From an uncultured Gemella sp. (GTDB taxonomy: Bacteria; Bacillota; Bacilli; Staphylococcales; Gemellaceae): a stretch of 21,395 nucleotides of DNA. The notes beneath the pieces are model-generated. The model was not told the DNA's origin, did no database searches, and saw only the letters and a list, made by a program, of their open reading frames with translations. The stretch is taken from positions 1 through 21,395 of the forward strand of contig NZ_CAAFUZ010000001.1 of assembly GCF_900766305.1 (NCBI RefSeq), read 5' to 3'. The position numbers were made by a program, and so were the translations under genes. This document shows positions 8,157-15,032 of the stretch, one piece after another (the stretch's first letter is position 1; each line of letters starts with the position of its first letter).

Positions 8157-8660
8157 ATGCATTTAACAAAAAGTACTGAACAAGCAATCTGTATAATGGT
8201 AATGTTATACCTTCAAGATAGACATGTTTTCTTAAATTCTAAGGAAATAAGCCAGCGTTTAAATATTTCTCCAACGTATCTGAAAAAAATTATGAGAAAA
8301 TTGGTTGTCAATGATCTAGTTAAAGCTAATACAGGGATTGGCGGAGGATATAAATATAAATCAAATAAAAAAGTTACTTTATATGACGTATATGTAGCGC
8401 TAAATGATGAAGTAGAAATATTTGCTTTAAAAACAGATTATGTATCTAAAATTTTTGAAGGTGCGTTAGCAGTTGATAAACGTTACAATAAGTATTTGAA
8501 GAAAGTTAATACTGTTAATAAGGCAATAAAATCTTCATTAGAAGATATTACAATTGAAAGCTTAGTTGAAGATATTCTTGAAGAAAATTCTAAGATAAGA
8601 TTAGATTGGAATAATTGGGAAGACGAATTTGAAAGGGTAAATGTCTTCTTTAAAGGATAA
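8157..8660 (+). CDS. Rrf2 family transcriptional regulator
   Basis: A 167-residue regulator with an N-terminal winged helix (about 1-83). The recognition segment is ISQRLNISPTYLKKIMRKLV, followed by the wing motif GIGGGYKYKS, both characteristic of Rrf2 (IscR, NsrR, CymR). The only cysteine is Cys12, so the three-Cys Fe-S cluster set of IscR/NsrR is absent; it more likely senses a protein or small ligand, as CymR does. The C-terminal part (about 84-167) is longer than in CymR (138 residues) and acidic. It is convergent with flavodoxin and shares its terminator. The nearest candidate targets are its own promoter and the flavodoxin/tcyP promoter region, but no operator match was proven. Confidence 0.85.
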   Translation: MHLTKSTEQAICIMVMLYLQDRHVFLNSKEISQRLNISPTYLKKIMRKLVVNDLVKANTGIGGGYKYKSNKKVTLYDVYVALNDEVEIFALKTDYVSKIFEGALAVDKRYNKYLKKVNTVNKAIKSSLEDITIESLVEDILEENSKIRLDWNNWEDEFERVNVFFKG

Positions 8661-8667
8661 AAAAAGA

Positions 8668-8699
8668 ACGGTTATGATTTTTCATAACCGTATTTTTTT
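8668..8699. terminator. Bidirectional terminator between Rrf2 gene and flavodoxin
   Basis: A perfect 10-bp stem ACGGTTATGA (8668-8677)/TCATAACCGT (8682-8691) with a TTTT loop. An A-rich run lies before it and a T run after it, so it can serve both converging genes. The flavodoxin stop codon overlaps the end of the T run. Confidence 0.92.
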
Positions 8700-9144
8700 A
8701 TAGCGCACTAGCAAAAGACTCGATAAACTTATCAATATTTTCAAAATCTTCGTCAGTATCTGCCTCGATCTCAATTTTAAGGTTTTCTGTTGGGTTAGTT
8801 GCACCAGTTTTAGCAATTTGCTCGTCGAATTGATCTACGCAAGCGCAATATTCATCATAAATTGTGTCACCAGTACCGATAACTCCATAAATTTTTCCTT
8901 CATAATTTTTATCAGCAAGAGCTTCGAAAAATTCTTCCATTTCCTCTGGTAGCTCTCCTTCACCGTATGTGTATGTAGCTACAATAAATGCATCGGCATC
9001 ATCAAGAAAATCAAAGTCTTCCATATCTTCGATAAATAATTTTTCTATTTCTAATCCTTTTTCTTCTTCGAATTTTTCAATCATTAAATCAGATAACATT
9101 TCAGTATTACCTGTTAAACTTGCATAAACTAATTTAATATTCAA
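8698..9144 (-). CDS. Short-chain flavodoxin
   Basis: A 148-residue acidic FMN electron carrier. The phosphate-binding loop SLTGNT is at residues 9-14; the FMN-stacking loop TYTYGEGELPEE is near 57-68; the second isoalloxazine loop GTGDTIYDEYCACVD is near 90. Length is normal for short-chain flavodoxins. The start codon is TTG (complement of 9142-9144), with GGAGGG at 9151-9156 giving a 6-nt spacing; no ATG fits as well. The gene is divergent from tcyP. A Fur-box-like sequence overlaps the promoter, which would fit the common use of flavodoxin to replace ferredoxin under iron shortage, but this is inference. Confidence 0.93.
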   Translation of the reverse strand: MNIKLVYASLTGNTEMLSDLMIEKFEEEKGLEIEKLFIEDMEDFDFLDDADAFIVATYTYGEGELPEEMEEFFEALADKNYEGKIYGVIGTGDTIYDEYCACVDQFDEQIAKTGATNPTENLKIEIEADTDEDFENIDKFIESFASAL

Positions 9145-9190
9145 AAAAATCCCTCCGTTCTATTGTATATATAAATGATAACTATTCTTT

Positions 9191-9219
9191 ATTATAACGT
9201 ATTAGAAAAATTTAGTAAA
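9191..9219 (-). promoter_or_regulatory. Promoter of flavodoxin
   Basis: On the minus strand: -35 TTTACT (complement of 9214-9219), 17-bp spacer, -10 TATAAT (complement of 9191-9196). The transcript would start near 9184, inside the Fur-box-like stretch. Confidence 0.7.
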
Positions 9220-9247
9220 CAAAAAAATTTCAAAATATATTTTTTTG
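9220..9247. repeat. A/T-rich 9-bp inverted repeat between the divergent promoters
   Basis: CAAAAAAAT (9220-9228) and ATTTTTTTG (9239-9247) are perfect reverse complements with a 10-bp spacer. The repeat lies directly between the flavodoxin -35 (9214-9219) and the tcyP -35 (9258-9263). It may be an operator or an UP-like A-tract; chance is possible in such AT-rich DNA. Confidence 0.4.
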
Positions 9248-9257
9248 AGCAAAACTA

Positions 9258-9286
9258 TTGAAATTTTCTGAAAATTGTAGTTTAAT
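9258..9286 (+). promoter_or_regulatory. Promoter of the leader peptide-tcyP transcript
   Basis: -35 TTGAAA (9258-9263), 17-bp spacer, -10 TTTAAT (9281-9286). The transcript would start near 9293 and carry about 140 nt before the tcyP start codon. Confidence 0.6.
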
Positions 9287-9317
9287 TTAATTATCATTTA
9301 CATTTCGGAGGTATAAT

Positions 9318-9371
9318 ATGGAAAAAGGTCTTTATCTTTTCCATTCTATCTGTAGTTGGTGTGAAATTTAA
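9318..9371 (+). CDS. Candidate 17-residue cysteine-containing leader peptide
   Basis: An ATG with a strong ribosome site (GGAGG 9307-9311, 6-nt spacing) opens a 17-codon frame, MEKGLYLFHSICSWCEI, ending TAA at 9369-9371. Cys codons are 12 (9351-9353) and 15 (9360-9362). It lies in the 5' leader of tcyP, 61 nt before that start. Two Cys in a 17-residue peptide directly upstream of a cystine transporter is the hallmark of a stalling leader. Codons 7-11 overlap the segment that can pair with the tcyP start. No homologue is recalled. It could also be a decayed duplicate of the tcyP 5' end, which begins with the same ATGGAAAA. Confidence 0.65.
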   Translation: MEKGLYLFHSICSWCEI

Positions 9372-9440
9372 TATGAAAATTTTACAAAATACAAAAAGAA
9401 AATGAGTGAAATACTCATTTGGAGGATAGAAAATGGAAAA
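9318..9440 (+). promoter_or_regulatory. Candidate translational switch (mutually exclusive RNA helices) for tcyP
   Basis: Segment 9337-9350 (TTTTCCATTCTATC) has two partners. Helix A pairs 9337-9344 with the leader start ATGGAAAA (9318-9325), 8 bp with an 11-nt loop. Helix B pairs 9345-9350 with GATAGA (9425-9430) and 9337-9344 with ATGGAAAA (9433-9440), 14 bp with a 2-nt bulge, burying the tcyP start codon and the end of its GGAGG. A third hairpin, AAATGAGT (9400-9407)/ACTCATTT (9413-9420), abuts that GGAGG. A ribosome paused at Cys codon 12 would cover 9337-9350 and free tcyP; one that reaches the stop would release it. The helices are read from sequence; the switching is inferred. Confidence 0.6.
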
Positions 9441-10833
9441 CAAATTTACATTTTTTGAGAAATTTATAATGATTTCTACAAAAGAAACTTTATTATTTTT
9501 AGTAGTACTTTTTGCGTTATTTTACTTTATGTATTATCTAGCGAAAAAGAGAGTCAGTTCATCAAAACGAACTTTATTATCAACAGCAATTGGTTTACTT
9601 TTAGGTATTGCCATTCAAGCATATTCAGGATTCAGTGATGAACCTATGAAAATCAAATATGTTGCTGAAACTACAACTTGGTATTCATTATTCGGTAATG
9701 GTTTTATTGATTTAATTAAAATGTTAATTATCCCATTAGTACTTGTTTCTATTATTAATGTTATTGTTAATATTAATGCAAACACTGATGTTAAGAAATT
9801 AACACGATTAACTTTAATTATTACTTTAGGTATGGTAGCGATTAGTTCAATCGTTGGATTTGTAGTGTCTGCTATCTTTAAACTTGGAAGTAGTTCTATT
9901 GTATTAGGTAACGGAGAAAGTAAAATTAAAGAAGTGAAGAACGTAGTAACAATTATTCGCGAATTAATTCCTTCAAACCCTATAAAAGCAATGGTTGATT
10001 TTAATGTTATAGGTGTAGTAATTTTTGCAATGTTTATCGGATTAGCTGCAAGATATATTCAAAATAAAGATGAAAATAAAGTTAAAACTTTTATTGATTA
10101 TATTGCTAACTTACATGCGATTGTTTCTCGTATGACAGTTCTAATTATAAGATTATTACCTTATGCAGTAATTCCTTTATTAGCTAACACAATTGCGCAA
10201 AGAGGATTAAAATCAATTAAAGATGTGTTATTATTCATTGCTTTACTATATGTAGCTGTAGTAATTCAATTCATTATTCAAGGATTATTCTTATTACTAC
10301 ACGGTGTTTCACCTGTTACATACTTCAAAAAAGCAAGTAAACCATTAGTTTTAGCATTTACATCACGTTCAAGTGCTGGTACTTTACCATTAACAATTAG
10401 TACATTAACTAAAGATATGGGAGTTAACCAATCAACAGCTAACTTTGTTGCTTCATTCTCATCTACAGCTGGAATGCAAGGATGTGCGGGGATTTATCCA
10501 ACGATGTTAGTAGTTTTCTTAGCTAATGCAAATGGAATTGCAATTGATGCAACATTGTTTATTATGACAGTAATTGTGGTGACACTTGGATCAGTTGGTA
10601 TCGCTGGTGTCCCAGGTACTGCAATTACAGCTGCCTCTGTTTCAGTAAACGGGGTAGGTTTTGGTGCGTTATTCAATCAAATTAACCCAATTTTAGCAGT
10701 AGATCCAATTTTAGATATGGGACGTACTTGCTTAAACGTTAGTGGTGGTATGACAAACTCAATTATGGTTGATAAACACTTAGGTTTATTCAGTAAAGAT
10801 AAATTTAGTGAGTTTAACAAAGTTACAGAATAG
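9433..10833 (+). CDS. tcyP: L-cystine transporter TcyP (dicarboxylate/amino acid:cation symporter family)
   Basis: A 466-residue membrane symporter that imports L-cystine, close in length to B. subtilis TcyP (463). It has about eight helices plus two re-entrant loops. The serine-rich HP1 motif SRSSAGTLPLT is near residue 312, the HP2 region has GSVGIAGVPGTA, and the substrate helix contains DMGRTCLNVSGGMTNS. The N-terminal part (KKRVSSSKRT, then TTTWYSLFGNGFIDLIKM) matches TcyP rather than glutamate carriers. GGAGG at 9421-9425 fixes the start. Its 5' leader carries a Cys-containing small ORF and an alternative RNA structure that can mask this start. It ends with its own terminator, so it is monocistronic. 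Confidence 0.9.
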   Translation: MENKFTFFEKFIMISTKETLLFLVVLFALFYFMYYLAKKRVSSSKRTLLSTAIGLLLGIAIQAYSGFSDEPMKIKYVAETTTWYSLFGNGFIDLIKMLIIPLVLVSIINVIVNINANTDVKKLTRLTLIITLGMVAISSIVGFVVSAIFKLGSSSIVLGNGESKIKEVKNVVTIIRELIPSNPIKAMVDFNVIGVVIFAMFIGLAARYIQNKDENKVKTFIDYIANLHAIVSRMTVLIIRLLPYAVIPLLANTIAQRGLKSIKDVLLFIALLYVAVVIQFIIQGLFLLLHGVSPVTYFKKASKPLVLAFTSRSSAGTLPLTISTLTKDMGVNQSTANFVASFSSTAGMQGCAGIYPTMLVVFLANANGIAIDATLFIMTVIVVTLGSVGIAGVPGTAITAASVSVNGVGFGALFNQINPILAVDPILDMGRTCLNVSGGMTNSIMVDKHLGLFSKDKFSEFNKVTE

Positions 10834-10840
10834 AAATATT

Positions 10841-10872
10841 AATCGTAGTACGAAAGTGCTACGATTTTTTTG
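10841..10872 (+). terminator. Terminator of tcyP
   Basis: An 11-bp stem AATCGTAGTAC (10841-10851)/GTGCTACGATT (10856-10866) with a GAAA tetraloop and one G-U pair, followed by a T run. Confidence 0.93.
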
Positions 10873-10887
10873 TATTCAAATATTATA

Positions 10888-10919
10888 GTTAGATAGCAAG
10901 AATATAATTACTATCTAAC
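10888..10919. repeat. 9-bp inverted repeat upstream of mnmG
   Basis: GTTAGATAG (10888-10896) and CTATCTAAC (10911-10919) are exact reverse complements around a 14-nt spacer containing TATAAT (10903-10908). There is no good -35 box for it and no T run after it, so neither promoter nor terminator is clear. The rest of 10873-11005 shows nothing recognisable. Confidence 0.4.
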
Positions 10920-11005
10920 CATAGGATGAAACTGTAGAAAGTTTATTTAAAATATGAAATAACAAAACTATTATATGTATATTATTAGTTTTTTTGTTCT
11001 CAATA

Positions 11006-11017
11006 TGATAATATAAT
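11006..11017 (+). promoter_or_regulatory. Probable -10 region of mnmG-rsmG
   Basis: TATAAT at 11012-11017 overlaps an alternative extended -10 (TG 11006-11007 with TAATAT 11009-11014). The -35 region is only T-rich (about 10989-10995). The implied leader is about 75 nt. Confidence 0.4.
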
Positions 11018-11096
11018 AAAGGTAAAAATTTAGTAATATATCAAAATTTTGGTCAAAGCATTATTTTGCAATTACGTTAAAATATATGGAGGTACT

Positions 11097-12980
11097 ATGA
11101 CTGAATTTTTAAAAGAATATGATGTTATTGTAATTGGAGGAGGACATGCCGGAATTGAGGCAGCACACGCCGCTAGTAGAAAAGGTGTTAAAACTTTAAT
11201 GATTACAATTAACTTAGATACTATTGGTTTTATGCCATGTAACCCAAGTGTTGGGGGACCGGCAAAAGGAATTGTTGTACGTGAAGTAGATGCACTTGGT
11301 GGTCTAATGGGACGTGTAGCAGATAAAACAAACATTCAAAGTAAGATGTTAAATACAGCAAAAGGGCCAGCAGTTCGTGCATTAAGAATGCAATCTGATA
11401 AGGTAGAATACCAATTAGAGATGAAGAGAATCTTAGAAGATACTCCAAATCTAGATATTGAGCAAGCGATGGTACGTGAGCTTATTATTGAAGATAATAA
11501 AGTGGTTGGTCTAAGAACTATGCTTGGTACAGCATATAAAGCTAAGACAATAATTATCACAACTGGTACTTATTTACGTGGTGAAATCGTAATCGGAGAT
11601 ATTAAATATTCTTCAGGACCGAACCACCAGATGCCATCTATCGATCTTGCAAAACAATTAGAAGAATTAGGTTTTGATTTAGTTAGATTTAAAACTGGGA
11701 CACCACCAAGGGTTAATGCAGATAGTGTAGATTTTTCAAAAACTGCGATTCAACCTGGGGATGATGAGGAGCATGCATTTAGTTATGAAACAACAGAATT
11801 TGTAAAAGATCAAGTTCCTTGTTGGTTAACATATACTAATACAAACACACATGAGATTATTGATAAAAACTTAGGTCGTTCTGCAATGTACTCTGGAGTA
11901 ATAAAGGGAACAGGACCAAGATACTGCCCAAGTATTGAAGATAAATATGTTCGTTTTAATGATAAGGAAAGACACCAACTTTTCTTAGAACCAGAAGGAA
12001 GAAATACTAAAGAAATTTATGTACAAGGTTTATCAACTTCATTACCTGATGACGTACAAAGAGACATGGTTCGAAGTATTGCAGGACTAGAAAATGCAGT
12101 TATTATGCGTAATGGTTATGCTATTGAGTATGATGCTGTAAATCCAACAACACTTTGGCCAACATTAGAGACGAAATTAATTGATGGATTATTTACAGCT
12201 GGTCAGATTAATGGTACAAGTGGTTATGAAGAAGCTGCAGGTCAAGGAATCATGGCAGGAATAAATGCCGCATGTAAAGTTCTAGGAGAAGAACCTATGA
12301 TTCTTGGTCGTGATGAAGCATATATTGGAGTTCTTATTGACGACTTAGTAACAAAAGGAACAAATGAACCGTATAGACTTCTAACTTCAAGAGCGGAACA
12401 TAGATTACTTCTACGTCATGATAATGCAGATATGCGTTTAACTGAAAAAGCTTATAACTATGGCCTAGTAACAGAAGAAAGATATAATAAATTCTGTGAA
12501 AAACGTAAAATGGTAGCTGATGAAATAGAAAGACTTAAAACTTTCAGAATAACTCCAACAGCTGCTACTTTAGAAAAATTAGCAGAGTTAAACAGTGCTG
12601 AAATACGTGATGGAATTTTAGCCATTGATATGCTAAGACGTCCAGAATTATCTCATGCAAATGTACTTTATTTAGCAAATGACGAAACAGTTCTACCTAA
12701 AGACGTAGTAGAACAAGTTGAAATAGAGGTTAAATATGAAGGGTATATTAAAAAATCTATTCAACAAGTTGAAAAACTAAAAAAAATGAATGAGATGAAA
12801 ATACCAACAGATTTAAATTATGATGATGTACCAAGTTTAGCTTTAGAAGCAAGGGAAAAACTAAAAAAAGTTTTACCATTAACTATTGGACAAGCATCTC
12901 GTATATCAGGAGTTAACCCAGCGGATATTTCTATTCTATTAGTATACTTAGAACAAAGAAGAGGTATGAATAATGAATAA
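11097..12980 (+). CDS. mnmG: tRNA U34 carboxymethylaminomethyl modification enzyme MnmG (GidA)
   Basis: A 627-residue FAD protein that works with MnmE to place the (carboxymethyl)aminomethyl group on wobble U34 of certain tRNAs, using methylene-THF and glycine or ammonium. The FAD-binding [10 protein letters not shown] starts at residue 14. Family blocks follow: [63 protein letters not shown] and [15 protein letters not shown]. The C-terminal MnmE/tRNA-binding helical domain ends with [20 protein letters not shown] 11097 is chosen over a TTG at 11049 because GGAGG (11088-11092) precedes it and the length then matches the family (about 628). It overlaps rsmG by 8 bp. mnmE, often its upstream neighbour, is not in this window. 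Confidence 0.96.
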   Translation: MTEFLKEYDVIVIGGGHAGIEAAHAASRKGVKTLMITINLDTIGFMPCNPSVGGPAKGIVVREVDALGGLMGRVADKTNIQSKMLNTAKGPAVRALRMQSDKVEYQLEMKRILEDTPNLDIEQAMVRELIIEDNKVVGLRTMLGTAYKAKTIIITTGTYLRGEIVIGDIKYSSGPNHQMPSIDLAKQLEELGFDLVRFKTGTPPRVNADSVDFSKTAIQPGDDEEHAFSYETTEFVKDQVPCWLTYTNTNTHEIIDKNLGRSAMYSGVIKGTGPRYCPSIEDKYVRFNDKERHQLFLEPEGRNTKEIYVQGLSTSLPDDVQRDMVRSIAGLENAVIMRNGYAIEYDAVNPTTLWPTLETKLIDGLFTAGQINGTSGYEEAAGQGIMAGINAACKVLGEEPMILGRDEAYIGVLIDDLVTKGTNEPYRLLTSRAEHRLLLRHDNADMRLTEKAYNYGLVTEERYNKFCEKRKMVADEIERLKTFRITPTAATLEKLAELNSAEIRDGILAIDMLRRPELSHANVLYLANDETVLPKDVVEQVEIEVKYEGYIKKSIQQVEKLKKMNEMKIPTDLNYDDVPSLALEAREKLKKVLPLTIGQASRISGVNPADISILLVYLEQRRGMNNE

Positions 12981-13686
12981 AGAGCAATTCTATAATGCTG
13001 TGAAAGAAAAAGTAGGTATAGAATTATCAGAACTTCAGAAAGAGCAGTATAGTAAATACTATGATTTAGTTGTAGAATGGAATCAAAAAATTAACCTAAC
13101 AGCTATTACTGAAGAAGATGAGTTTTATACAAAACATTTCTTTGATTCGATTTCTTTAGCATTTTATAAAGATTATTCTAATATTGAAAGTATTTGCGAT
13201 GTGGGAAGTGGAGCCGGATTTCCATCAATTCCATTGAAAATATTATACCCAAATTTAAAAGTTACTATTGTTGATTCTTTAAATAAACGTATTAAGTTTT
13301 TAAATCTAGTAAAAGATGAACTTGGACTTACTGATTGTAATTTTGTTCATGCTAGAGCAGAAGAATTTGGACAAAATAAAGAATACAGAGAAAGTTTTGA
13401 AATAGTTACTGCTAGAGCGGTAGCAAGATTAAATGTATTAGCTGAACTTTGTTTACCATTAGTTAAGAAAGAAGGTTACTTCTTAAGTCTAAAAGCTCAA
13501 AAAGCTGAAGAAGAGACTAAAGAAGCAATGAATGCAATAAAGCTTTTAGGTGGAAAATTAGAGCAAGATCTTGAATTTGATATTGAAGGTGAAGAAAGGC
13601 ATATACTAGAAATTCGTAAAGCCAAAGAAACACCTAATAAATATCCGAGAAAAGCTGGTACACCGAATAAAAAACCAATATTATAA
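12973..13686 (+). CDS. rsmG: 16S rRNA m7G527 methyltransferase RsmG (GidB)
   Basis: A 237-residue SAM methyltransferase that makes m7G at position 527 (E. coli numbering) in the 530 loop of 16S rRNA; its loss is a known cause of low-level streptomycin resistance. Motif [13 protein letters not shown] starts at Asp76. The family N-terminal block [15 protein letters not shown] and the C-terminal [13 protein letters not shown] are present, and the length matches B. subtilis RsmG (239). The ATG lies within the last codons of mnmG (8-bp overlap), with GAGG upstream inside mnmG, so the pair is translationally coupled. The conserved mnmG-rsmG order supports both calls. Confidence 0.96.
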   Translation: MNKEQFYNAVKEKVGIELSELQKEQYSKYYDLVVEWNQKINLTAITEEDEFYTKHFFDSISLAFYKDYSNIESICDVGSGAGFPSIPLKILYPNLKVTIVDSLNKRIKFLNLVKDELGLTDCNFVHARAEEFGQNKEYRESFEIVTARAVARLNVLAELCLPLVKKEGYFLSLKAQKAEEETKEAMNAIKLLGGKLEQDLEFDIEGEERHILEIRKAKETPNKYPRKAGTPNKKPIL

Positions 13687-13693
13687 AATATTT

Positions 13694-13735
13694 AAAGGAG
13701 AATTGATTAGTCTTAACTACCAATTCTCCTTTTGT
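13694..13735 (+). terminator. Terminator of mnmG-rsmG
   Basis: AAAGGAGAATTG (13694-13705) pairs perfectly with CAATTCTCCTTT (13721-13732). The 15-nt loop holds a small inner TAGT/ACTA stem, and T bases follow. Confidence 0.88.
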
Positions 13736-13788
13736 ATAGACTTTTATCGAATAAAAAAAGAAAAAATAAATAAATTTTCAAAAAATTC

Positions 13789-13817
13789 TTTACTTTTGTT
13801 TGATTTTATATTATTAT
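13789..13817 (+). promoter_or_regulatory. Promoter of the EIIC-like gene
   Basis: -35 TTTACT (13789-13794), 17-bp spacer, -10 TATTAT (13812-13817), inside a strongly A/T-rich 120-bp stretch. Confidence 0.5.
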
Positions 13818-13858
13818 ATTTATTATATTAAAAACAAACAAGAAAAAGGAGGATATAT

Positions 13859-14905
13859 ATGTCAAAAAGAGTAAAGGATTTTCTTAATATTATTTTAAAT
13901 GGAACTGCCTTAGGAGTCGTTGCAGGATTAATCCCAAATGCTGTTTTAAGTACGTTATTTAAGTACTTAGGAACTCTATTTGCACCGAATGTATTCACTA
14001 CACTTTCACAAGCGATGTATTTATTACAATTTTCTGTACCAGTTTTAGTTGGTGTAATTGTTGGGCAAAGTTTAAAATTCAAACCTTTAGAGTCATCAGT
14101 ATTAGGTGCTACAGTCTTAGCGGCAAGTGGTTCATTAACATTTAATGCTCAAACAAAAGCGTGGACTGGGGTTCCGATGGGAGATTTATTTAACGTAATT
14201 TTAATAGCAGCAATTGGTGCATTAGCGATAAGTTATGTTAAAGATAAATTTGGAGCTGTTACGATCATTTTCTTACCTATAACTGGAGGACTAGTAGCAG
14301 CATTAGGATTAGTAACATTACCTTATACAAAGAGTTTAACAAAACTATTAGCGTCATTAATTTTTGAATTCACAACATTACAACCAGTATTAATGTGTAT
14401 CTTGATAACAATGGCATTCTCATTCTTAATCGTAACACCTGTATCTACAGTAGCGATGGGATTAATTTTATTTACTAATGAGAACTATGTTGGTGCAGGA
14501 GCAGCAACATTAGGATTAGTTTCTGCAGCTGCAGTACTAGCAATTGGTACATACAGAGCAAACAGCAAAGGAGCAAGTGTTGCTATCCTGTTAGGAGCAA
14601 TTAAACTTATGATGCCAAACTGTGCACGTAAGCCACAATTATTCCTTACTATCTTAACAACAGCAGCAGTTACAGGTTTATCTGGATACTTCCTAAAAAT
14701 TCTTGGAACACATGAAAGTGCAGGATTTGGAATTATCGGATTAATCGGACCTACAAAATCATATGCAATGAATGGTGGGAACTTACTTCCAATTCTATTA
14801 GCATTCTTTGTAATTCCGTTTGTAGTTGCATTCTTAGCTGATAGACTTTATTCAGACGTATTAAAACTATATAAACCTGAAGCATATAAACCAGAAAACT
14901 TATAG
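13859..14905 (+). CDS. PTS EIIC-like membrane protein (PfoR/PTS_EIIC_2 type)
   Basis: A 348-residue polytopic membrane protein with about nine or ten helices. It resembles the stand-alone EIIC-2 group that includes proteins annotated PfoR: a start like MSKRVKDFLNIILNGTALGV, GLIPNAVL near residue 25, TPVSTVAMG near the middle, and a C-terminal GFGIIGLIGPTKSYAMNGG. There are no EIIA or EIIB domains and no PTS partner genes nearby, so it must use shared components or act outside the classical PTS. Substrate unknown. AAAGGAGG lies just upstream of the ATG. It is monocistronic, with its own promoter and terminator. Confidence 0.8.
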   Translation: MSKRVKDFLNIILNGTALGVVAGLIPNAVLSTLFKYLGTLFAPNVFTTLSQAMYLLQFSVPVLVGVIVGQSLKFKPLESSVLGATVLAASGSLTFNAQTKAWTGVPMGDLFNVILIAAIGALAISYVKDKFGAVTIIFLPITGGLVAALGLVTLPYTKSLTKLLASLIFEFTTLQPVLMCILITMAFSFLIVTPVSTVAMGLILFTNENYVGAGAATLGLVSAAAVLAIGTYRANSKGASVAILLGAIKLMMPNCARKPQLFLTILTTAAVTGLSGYFLKILGTHESAGFGIIGLIGPTKSYAMNGGNLLPILLAFFVIPFVVAFLADRLYSDVLKLYKPEAYKPENL

Positions 14906-14912
14906 TTAATTA

Positions 14913-14947
14913 AAAGATATTCGAATTTATTTCGAGTATCTTTTTTT
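14913..14947 (+). terminator. Terminator of the EIIC-like gene
   Basis: A 13-bp stem AAAGATATTCGAA (14913-14925)/TTCGAGTATCTTT (14931-14943) with one G-U pair, running into a T tract. Confidence 0.92.
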
Positions 14948-14972
14948 ATATATTAAAAATAAATAGATAACG

Positions 14973-15001
14973 TTGACAAAGTAATGTTGTAATTATAAAA
15001 T
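14973..15001 (+). promoter_or_regulatory. Promoter of the ketopantoate reductase-like gene
   Basis: -35 TTGACA (14973-14978), 17-bp spacer, -10 TAAAAT (14996-15001), 31 bp before the start codon. Confidence 0.65.
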
Positions 15002-15032
15002 TAAAATAGATAATAAATTAAGGAGAATGATT

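Larger units (their letters stand above)
9172..9300. repeat. 10-bp inverted repeat bracketing the divergent flavodoxin/tcyP region
   Basis: TAAATGATAA at 9172-9181 recurs as its exact reverse complement TTATCATTTA at 9291-9300. Each copy sits at the predicted start of one of the two divergent transcripts. The left copy continues as TGATAACTATTCTTT (9176-9190), matching 11 of 14 informative positions of the Fur-type 7-1-7 box by my alignment. They look like paired operator half-sites, but this is unproven. Confidence 0.45.

Noticed and set aside
9293..9432. T-box or S-box riboswitch upstream of tcyP
   Set aside because: The leader is about 140 nt, lacks the T-box motif and specifier stem, lacks the SAM-riboswitch core, and has no terminator hairpin before the start codon.
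11049..11096. TTG start extending MnmG by 16 residues
   Set aside because: No ribosome site there; the extension is unlike the family and GGAGG marks ATG 11097.
11072..11560. Several minus-strand open frames inside mnmG
   Set aside because: They mirror a strongly supported conserved gene and overlap one another.
15027..15032. Earlier ATG for the PanE-like protein
   Set aside because: It is only one base from AAGGAG, too close; ATG 15033 has normal spacing and gives the family N-terminus.
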